From Treponema sp. (GTDB taxonomy: Bacteria > Spirochaetota > Spirochaetia > Treponematales > Breznakiellaceae): a stretch of DNA of 8,155 nucleotides. Within the stretch, counting starts at the first letter, position 1; each line of letters begins with the position of its first letter. The stretch lies in contig JAITES010000026.1 in NCBI GenBank assembly GCA_031281925.1, positions 1 through 8,155 on the forward strand, written 5' to 3'. Below, in pieces: positions 1-4,222 of the stretch. The notes under the pieces were generated by a model. The model did no database searches, had not been told where the DNA came from, and saw only the letters and a program-made list of their open reading frames with translations. A program made the position numbers and the translations under genes.

Positions 1-1165
1 AGAAAGAGTGCTGGCCGTTGGTTCCCGGCTCACCGAACACGACGGGGCCTGTGGCATAGGCGATTGTCTCTCCGTTCCTGTTTACCCGTTTGCCGTTACT
101 TTCCATGTCAAGCTGCTGCAGGTGGGCGGGGAAACGGGAGAGGGCCTGGCTGTAGGGGAGGATTGCCGTGTAGGGGTAAGCCAAAAAGTTCCGCTCCCAC
201 ACCCCGATAAGGGCATCAAGGAGGGCGGCGTTTTCGTGAATGTCTCCCCGGAGCGCGAGTTTGTCCGCTTCGGCGGCTCCCGAAAGAAATTCGCTGAAGG
301 TTTCCATGCCGTATACCAGTGACAGTATCACTCCGCCGACCGCGGAACTGGAGGAATAGCGGCCGCCGATATAATCATCAATATAAAAGGAATCCAGATA
401 TTCAGGATTATGCGCAAGGGGACTGGTTTCGCTGGTTACCGCCACTATATGTTTGGCGGGATTAAGGCCGGCCTTTACAAGCTTATCCTTGACAAAGAGT
501 TCGTTGGCCAGCGTTTCCTGGGTTGTGCCGCTCTTGCTTACCAGGACAAAGAGGGTTTCCGCCAGGGGCAGGGATGCCGTTACCGCGGAAGCGTCATCGG
601 GATCCACATTGGAGATGAATGCGGCATTAAGCTTCTTGCGGCCCTGTAGAGCGGCCCAGTTGTCCAGAGCCAGGCATATAGCCCGCGGCCCCAGGTCTGA
701 ACCGCCGATGCCGATCTGGACTACGGAGCCGAATTTCTTCCCCGGAGCGGGGGCGATCTTCCCGGATCTTACATCGGAGGCAAAAGCCGAAAAACGTTTC
801 AGTTCATTCCGATAGAATTCCCCGATATCCCGGCCTTTTTCGCTCACCGCGTTTGAAAAACAGCCCCTGAGCAGATGATGCAGCACCTTGCGGCCTTCGC
901 CGGTATTCATGGTTTCACCGTCCACGAGCGCGTGGTATTTGGCGACAAGTTCCTGTTCCTCCGCGAGCGCGGCAAGCGCCCTGAGCACCGCATCGTCCAC
1001 TGCCTTGGCGGCATAGTTGTAGCTGAGCCCTCCGGCCATAGATACGGTACAGGCCGCAACCCGTTCAGCCTTGAGTGCGGATACAAAGTCAAAATGCCTG
1101 TAGGCCGGCGCCAGTTCCGCCAACTTCCCGTAGGCGGCAGTCTTGTCAAAATTGGTAAAATTCAT
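1..1165 (-). CDS. pgi: Glucose-6-phosphate isomerase (5' part, cut by left edge)
   Basis: This cytoplasmic enzyme interconverts glucose 6-phosphate and fructose 6-phosphate in glycolysis and gluconeogenesis. I translated 388 codons from ATG at 1165 down to the window edge with no stop. Visible family landmarks are GIGGSDLG (residues 152-159, first SIS sugar-phosphate domain), the phosphate-binding SKSGTT (210-215), the family signature IGGRYSSSSAVG (266-277), DMESNGK (353-359) and GEPGTNGQHSF (378-388), whose Glu379 corresponds to the catalytic Glu of the family. Typical enzymes are about 530-550 residues, so roughly 150 C-terminal residues, including the catalytic His and Lys, lie outside the window. 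The start is well supported: GAGGAGG sits 5 nt upstream of the ATG. The gene is divergent from the FapA-family gene. Identification is very secure; only the truncation limits it. Confidence 0.97.
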   Translation of the reverse strand, partial: MNFTNFDKTAAYGKLAELAPAYRHFDFVSALKAERVAACTVSMAGGLSYNYAAKAVDDAVLRALAALAEEQELVAKYHALVDGETMNTGEGRKVLHHLLRGCFSNAVSEKGRDIGEFYRNELKRFSAFASDVRSGKIAPAPGKKFGSVVQIGIGGSDLGPRAICLALDNWAALQGRKKLNAAFISNVDPDDASAVTASLPLAETLFVLVSKSGTTQETLANELFVKDKLVKAGLNPAKHIVAVTSETSPLAHNPEYLDSFYIDDYIGGRYSSSSAVGGVILSLVYGMETFSEFLSGAAEADKLALRGDIHENAALLDALIGVWERNFLAYPYTAILPYSQALSRFPAHLQQLDMESNGKRVNRNGETIAYATGPVVFGEPGTNGQHSF

Positions 1166-1170
1166 GTGAT

Positions 1171-1177
1171 CCTCCTC
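1171..1177 (-). promoter_or_regulatory. Ribosome binding site of pgi
   Basis: Read on the minus strand this is GAGGAGG, with 5 nt (ATCAC) before the ATG. It is the strongest Shine-Dalgarno in the window and fixes the pgi start. It contrasts with fapA, tatD and the TM2 gene, which have none at their first ATG. Confidence 0.85.
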
Positions 1178-1197
1178 AATATGATCGAATAGGTCTA

Positions 1198-1213
1198 TAC
1201 TATTATTATAGTA
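1198..1213. repeat. Short inverted repeat over the pgi -10 region
   Basis: TACTAT-TATT-ATAGTA is a perfect 6-bp inverted repeat with a 4-bp centre. It covers the candidate pgi -10 box and probable start point. It could be an operator half-site pair, but AT-rich DNA makes such palindromes by chance, so the regulatory reading is only an inference. Confidence 0.3.
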
Positions 1214-1232
1214 CTCGACCGTTCAATTGAAA
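1205..1232 (-). promoter_or_regulatory. Candidate sigma-70 type promoter of pgi
   Basis: On the minus strand there is a perfect TATAAT (1210-1205) in the AT-rich gap, about 40 nt upstream of the pgi ATG. The best -35 at acceptable spacing is TTTCAA (1232-1227, 16-bp spacer), which matches TTGACA poorly (3 of 6). TTGAAC at 1226-1221 is a better hexamer but only 10 bp away. A start near 1198 would give a leader of about 32 nt carrying the GAGGAGG ribosome binding site. The -10 is convincing; the -35 is not. Confidence 0.45.
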
Positions 1233-1256
1233 TATAGCCCTGATTTCTTCCAAAAT

Positions 1257-1284
1257 TAGAAAAAAAGTAGTTTTTCGCCGATAC
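1257..1284 (+). promoter_or_regulatory. Candidate flagellar sigma-28 (FliA-type) promoter of the FapA-family gene
   Basis: GCCGATAC at 1277-1284 matches 7 of 8 positions of the enterobacterial sigma-28 -10 element GCCGATAA. Upstream, TAGA (1257-1260) is a 3-of-4 match to the TAAA -35 core with a 16-nt spacer (canonical is 15), so the -35 side is weak. Transcription would start about 1291-1293, only about 8-10 nt before the first ATG at 1301. A sigma-28 promoter would fit a protein family linked to flagellar assembly. The same hexamer GCCGAT also occurs inside coding regions of this window, so on its own it is not proof. Confidence 0.4.
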
Positions 1285-1300
1285 TATATAAGATAAACAG

Positions 1301-2722
1301 ATGGAACAGGAAAATACTGCAGAAAAAATACCCCGGACTCAGGGCCCCCAGGAAGTTATGACCGGGGACAAGAACGGATCGCATGTTCTGTTCAACTTCT
1401 CCGATAATGATCTGGAACTGAGGGCCGACTTTATGCCTCCGCTGGGAAAGGGGCCGCCCCTGGAAGCCGGGCAGTTAAACGCGGCCTTTGAACGCCTCAA
1501 CATCGTTAACGGAATCCGCTGGGATACGATTGAGGAGGCCATTGAGGACTGCAACCTCAATCACCGCCCTGTAAAGGGGGTGTTGATTGCCCGCGGGGAA
1601 GCGCCTTCTGCGGAAGTGACCGAATACTTCGCAATAAATCCCCTGCTCAAGGAAAAACCGCGGCAGAACGAGGAAAATGCCCGTATCGACTACAAGGCTC
1701 ATTCTCCCTTCATCATCGTCAAGAAAGATCAGGCCCTGGCGCGGATGCAGCCCAGAAAGACCGGAAAGGAAGGCAAAAACGTTCACGGTACGGTGATCCC
1801 CTTTGCCGTGCTGCGGCCGGAAGGCGTTTCGGGAGGGGAAAATACCCGTACCGAAGGAAACCTGATCCTCTCCAATGTCAACGGTCAGCTTATCCGGGAT
1901 AAAAACACTCTCAATGTAAAGGAAAACCTTACCATAAAAGGCCCTGTCGATTACAACACGGGGCATATCATCTTCCCAGGAGACGTGATGATCGAAGGGC
2001 CGGTGATGGACGGCTTCAAAATCTACTCAGGCGGTTCGGTGCTGATCAAGCAGACTTTTGATGTTACCGATGCGGTCACCAAGGGAGACCTCATCGTAGC
2101 GGGGGGCATCATCGGCCGGGGAACCGCTCTGATCAAGGTGGGCGGGGAACTGCGAACCAAGTTCATCGAGAACTGCCGGGCAGCGGCCCGCAAAAGCATT
2201 ACGGTCGATTCGGAAATAATAAATTCCATGGTCTATTCGCTGGATCGTATCGAGCTGGGTGAAAAGGGGACTATCCTGGGGGGCGAAGTCTACGCGGTAC
2301 ACGGCATACGGGCCGGGGGCATCGGCAAGAAACAGGGCCGGGCCACGAAAATCCACTGCGGCATCGACTTTACCGCCGATCAGGAAAAGGAAAAAAACAA
2401 CAACCAGATGCGCATTATCTCCGCCAAACTTGCCAAACTCAGGGAAATGATGGAAGCCGAACAGAATGAAGGGCGCAGAGCCAAAATGGAAGAGTTAAAA
2501 AAACGGCTCGAAGATGAGCAGAAAAAGGCCGCGGCCAGGGTGGGAGAACTTCTGGACGCCATCAAAGCCGATGAAAACGCCGCGGTGGAAGTTCTGGGGG
2601 AAATTGCTCCGGGAACCCTCATCGAAATCTGCCAGGTGGCCCTCTTTGTAACGGAACCCCTGAAAAAAGTCCGCATCCGTTTCGACAAGACAAACGGCAA
2701 GGTAATTTCAGAGAGTCTTTAA
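1301..2722 (+). CDS. FapA-family (DUF342) protein, putative flagellar assembly protein A
   Basis: A 473-residue soluble protein with no signal peptide or membrane segment. Residues about 35-130 form the N-terminal FapA region. Residues about 130-355 are the Gly-rich, repetitive beta domain typical of DUF342, with landmarks such as GKEGKNVHGT (155-164), FPGDVMIEGPVMDG (225-238) and GGIIGRGTALIKVGGELRTKFIEN (268-291, read as short turns). Residues about 358-425 are highly charged and likely coiled coil, followed by a short conserved tail. Family members are linked to flagellar assembly or its regulation (Vibrio FapA), but the biochemical role is poorly defined, so function here is inferred from family only. 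An in-frame TAA at 1289-1291 forces the start downstream of it. ATG 1301 lacks a Shine-Dalgarno; Met20 at 1358 has AGGA at 1350-1353 with a short 4-nt spacing and is a real alternative, as residues 1-20 look unconserved. A sigma-28-like element precedes the gene. Confidence 0.88.
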   Translation: MEQENTAEKIPRTQGPQEVMTGDKNGSHVLFNFSDNDLELRADFMPPLGKGPPLEAGQLNAAFERLNIVNGIRWDTIEEAIEDCNLNHRPVKGVLIARGEAPSAEVTEYFAINPLLKEKPRQNEENARIDYKAHSPFIIVKKDQALARMQPRKTGKEGKNVHGTVIPFAVLRPEGVSGGENTRTEGNLILSNVNGQLIRDKNTLNVKENLTIKGPVDYNTGHIIFPGDVMIEGPVMDGFKIYSGGSVLIKQTFDVTDAVTKGDLIVAGGIIGRGTALIKVGGELRTKFIENCRAAARKSITVDSEIINSMVYSLDRIELGEKGTILGGEVYAVHGIRAGGIGKKQGRATKIHCGIDFTADQEKEKNNNQMRIISAKLAKLREMMEAEQNEGRRAKMEELKKRLEDEQKKAAARVGELLDAIKADENAAVEVLGEIAPGTLIEICQVALFVTEPLKKVRIRFDKTNGKVISESL

Positions 2723-2737
2723 GACCCTGACAGCTTT

Positions 2738-3709
2738 TCAAAACCCGCTTGGGTTTTCACCAGTTCTTGCAATTTTCAGGTTGAAAAACTCGACCGTGTT
2801 TTTGAAGGTTTCCTCCGCCAGTGTCTCTACGGTTTTTCCCAGCTTCTGTGCAATGAAGCCGGCAATATACACCAGGTTGGCGCTTTCGTTTCTGCCCCGG
2901 CGGCCTCCGGGAGACAGGGAAGGCGGCAGGAGATAGGGGGCATCGGTTTCAAGGAGCAGGCGCTTTGCGGGGATACGGCCGAGCAGGGGCCACAGATGCC
3001 TCCCCCGCCTTTCATCGCAGACCCAGCCGGTAATTCCGATATACGCGTCCAGTTCAAGGCACCCTTCAAGTTCTCCGGCTGAACCGGTAAAACAGTGGAC
3101 AACCATTCTTGTCAGATCTCTGCGGTACGTTTTCAGGATCCCAAAAAAATCTTCCCAGGCGCTGCCGCCCCGGGGGGAAGAGCGCACATGGAGAAAGAGG
3201 GGAAGCTTCAGTTCGGCGGCAAGTTTCACCTGCTCTTCAAAACAGCGCCGCTGTTCCGCCCGGGGGGAATAGTCCCGGTCATAGTCAAGGCCGCATTCGC
3301 CCAGGGCAATGGCCCCGGCGTCCGCAGTCGCTGTTCCGGCAGCCCCGGCAACGGCCCCGGCGTCCGCAGCCTCTGTTCCGGCAGCCGCAGTCCCTGTTCC
3401 GCCAGCCCCGGTCTCCGTTCCGCCAGCCGCAGTCCCTGTTCCGGCAGCCGGGCCTCCCGGAAGAGCCATGCTCCGGATGAGGGCCGCGCTCTCTTTGTTC
3501 CAGTACCGCGCGTTGTGGGGATGCACCCCGGCGGTGGCATACAGCCCGTGGACGCGGGCAAAGTCAAGGGCGGCCCTGCTCTGCTCAAGGCTGCTTCCTG
3601 TTATGATGAGGGGGCCGACACCCGCTTTTTTCGCCTTGAGGATCTGTTCTTCCCTGTCTCCGTCAAAGGCGCTGTTCATCAGGTTGACGCCGATGTCAAT
3701 TAGTCGCAT
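2738..3709 (-). CDS. tatD: TatD-family metal-dependent hydrolase / DNase with a repeat insertion
   Basis: A TIM-barrel amidohydrolase-type nuclease; E. coli TatD is a 3'-5' exonuclease acting on DNA and RNA. It begins with DIGVNL (residues 5-10), the form found in TatD itself rather than the HxH of the YcfH and YjjV paralogues. Putative metal ligands are all present: Glu138 (GECGLD), His174, His205 (HCFTG) and Asp256 (ETDAPY). YIGITGWVCDERRG (223-236) and the RRGRNES segment (270-276) also match TatD closely. At 323 residues it is about 60 longer than the usual 260. The excess is mainly a Gly/Ala/Thr-rich block (about 84-132) between the AGVHPH helix region and the GECGLD strand, encoded by a 21-bp minisatellite. 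The ATG at 3709 is the only possible start: no other start codon lies between it and the upstream in-frame TAG. It has no Shine-Dalgarno. The start lies 12 bp from the divergent TM2 gene. Confidence 0.93.
   Translation of the reverse strand: MRLIDIGVNLMNSAFDGDREEQILKAKKAGVGPLIITGSSLEQSRAALDFARVHGLYATAGVHPHNARYWNKESAALIRSMALPGGPAAGTGTAAGGTETGAGGTGTAAAGTEAADAGAVAGAAGTATADAGAIALGECGLDYDRDYSPRAEQRRCFEEQVKLAAELKLPLFLHVRSSPRGGSAWEDFFGILKTYRRDLTRMVVHCFTGSAGELEGCLELDAYIGITGWVCDERRGRHLWPLLGRIPAKRLLLETDAPYLLPPSLSPGGRRGRNESANLVYIAGFIAQKLGKTVETLAEETFKNTVEFFNLKIARTGENPSGF
2740..2757. terminator. Terminator-like hairpin between convergent fapA-family gene and tatD
   Basis: AAAACCC-GCTT-GGGTTTT is a perfect 7-bp inverted repeat with a 4-nt loop, starting 17 nt after the FapA-family stop codon. 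Its final T run acts as the U tract for plus-strand transcripts, and its A run does so for the minus strand. The hairpin lies inside the last codons of tatD and its tip touches the TGA stop. Only three G:C pairs and a short U tract make it weak, but its place at a convergent junction supports a bidirectional terminator. Confidence 0.45.
3312..3458. repeat. 21-bp minisatellite, seven in-frame copies inside tatD
   Basis: Seven successive 21-bp units start at 3312, 3333, 3354, 3375, 3396, 3417 and 3438. Most share the plus-strand core GTTCCGSCAGCC or its variant GCCCCGGCGTCC. Units 4 and 6 differ at one base (GTTCCGGCAGCCGCAGTCCC versus GTTCCGCCAGCCGCAGTCCC, then T in both). There is also a 42-bp higher-order period: 3311-3348 and 3353-3390 match at 34 of 38 positions. 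Because 21 is a multiple of three, each unit encodes seven residues. The TatD translation reads as heptads such as TGTAAGG, TETGAGG, TGTAAAG, TEAADAG, AVAGAAG and TATADAG. Copy-number change would leave the frame intact. Confidence 0.85.
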
Positions 3710-3712
3710 TAT
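3684..3712 (+). promoter_or_regulatory. Candidate sigma-70 type promoter of the TM2-domain gene
   Basis: TTGACG (3684-3689, 5 of 6 to the -35 consensus) is followed after exactly 17 bp by CATTAT (3707-3712, 4 of 6 to the -10 consensus). It lies within the first codons of the divergent tatD. Transcription would begin about 3719-3721, essentially at the ATG at 3722, predicting a leaderless mRNA. This agrees with the absence of a Shine-Dalgarno there. Confidence 0.4.
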
Positions 3713-3715
3713 TAG

Positions 3716-3721
3716 ATCATA
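3716..3721 (-). promoter_or_regulatory. Candidate -10 box for tatD
   Basis: On the minus strand this is TATGAT (5 of 6 to TATAAT), ending 6 nt before the tatD ATG. No good -35 is present at 17 bp (TATGCA, 3 of 6). If used, transcription would start at or next to the tatD start codon, so tatD too would be leaderless. Weak evidence, listed because any tatD promoter must lie within or beside the TM2 gene start. Confidence 0.22.
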
Positions 3722-4222
3722 ATGTATAGCACTGGCGTTGCATACCTTCTATGGCTTCTCTCGGGTTTCGGGGCTCTGGGCTTCCACCGTTTCTACCTTG
3801 GAAAGATCCCTACGGGGATTCTCTGGATGTGTACCGGGGGCCTGGGGATGATAGGTTCCATCTACGATTTTTTTACCCTGGGCGGCCAGGTGCGGGAAGC
3901 CAATATGCGGAACGCCCTCTATAGCAATATGGCCTCCGCACGGCCAGACAGATGGCGTTATGTCAATGACGGCCAGGCCCGGGTGGTGCATGAAGGGGAA
4001 AGTGTCGAACGGGTGATTCTGAAACTTGCCAAAGAGAACAACGGCATTCTTACCGCCAGCGAAGTTGCCCTGGCCGCCAACATTTCCATAGACGACGCAA
4101 AAAAAGACCTCGACGCGCTGCTAAAGAAGGGCATTGCCGAACTCCGTGTCCGCAAATCCGGCGCCCTGGTTTATACGATCCCCGAGATGATGGACAGGGA
4201 CGAAGGGCTGGAAGACTTTTAG
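3722..4222 (+). CDS. TM2-domain membrane protein with a C-terminal winged-helix-like domain
   Basis: A 166-residue protein of unknown function. Residues 5-53 are a TM2 domain: a first hydrophobic helix (about 6-20), the hallmark GFHRFYLGK turn (20-28), and a second helix (about 31-50) ending in SIYDFFTLGGQ. Two helices joined by a short turn put both ends on the same side, presumably the cytoplasm. After a linker (about 60-93), residues 94-152 read as three helices then a beta wing (LRVRKSGALVYTIP). With TASEVALAANISIDDAKKDLDAL cut at its middle by the helix turn, this fits a winged-helix fold of MarR or replication-initiator style. The DNA-binding reading is an inference from pattern only. 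An in-frame TAG at 3713-3715 makes ATG 3722 the first start. The stop overlaps the end of convergent mutS2 by 4 bp, leaving no room for an intergenic terminator. Confidence 0.85.
   Translation: MYSTGVAYLLWLLSGFGALGFHRFYLGKIPTGILWMCTGGLGMIGSIYDFFTLGGQVREANMRNALYSNMASARPDRWRYVNDGQARVVHEGESVERVILKLAKENNGILTASEVALAANISIDDAKKDLDALLKKGIAELRVRKSGALVYTIPEMMDRDEGLEDF

Larger units (their letters stand above)
1166..1300. other. AT-rich divergent intergenic region
   Basis: This is the only sizeable non-coding gap in the window, at 135 bp between the pgi and FapA-family starts. It is clearly richer in A+T than the flanking genes. It holds the pgi ribosome binding site and TATAAT, a small inverted repeat, and the GCCGATAC element facing the FapA-family gene. 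I see no RNA gene or riboswitch fold in it. Confidence 0.8.

Noticed and set aside
364..372. GCCGATATA inside pgi as another sigma-28 element
   Set aside because: It lies in the middle of a conserved coding region (antisense to the IGGRY signature) with no suitable gene downstream on that strand. It shows that the hexamer occurs by chance in this window.
1475..1966. Minus-strand 163-codon open frame antisense to the FapA-family gene
   Set aside because: No domain is recognisable, and the plus strand carries an intact DUF342 protein over the same bases.
2715..2725. GTCTT-T-AAGAC palindrome at the FapA-family stop codon
   Set aside because: A one-base loop cannot form a stable hairpin. The AAAACCC/GGGTTTT repeat just downstream is the better terminator.
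3309..3722. Plus-strand 137-codon open frame rich in Ala, Pro and Val antisense to tatD
   Set aside because: It is the 21-bp repeat array read on the other strand. A multiple-of-three repeat without stops keeps several frames open at once. TatD has full family conservation on the minus strand.
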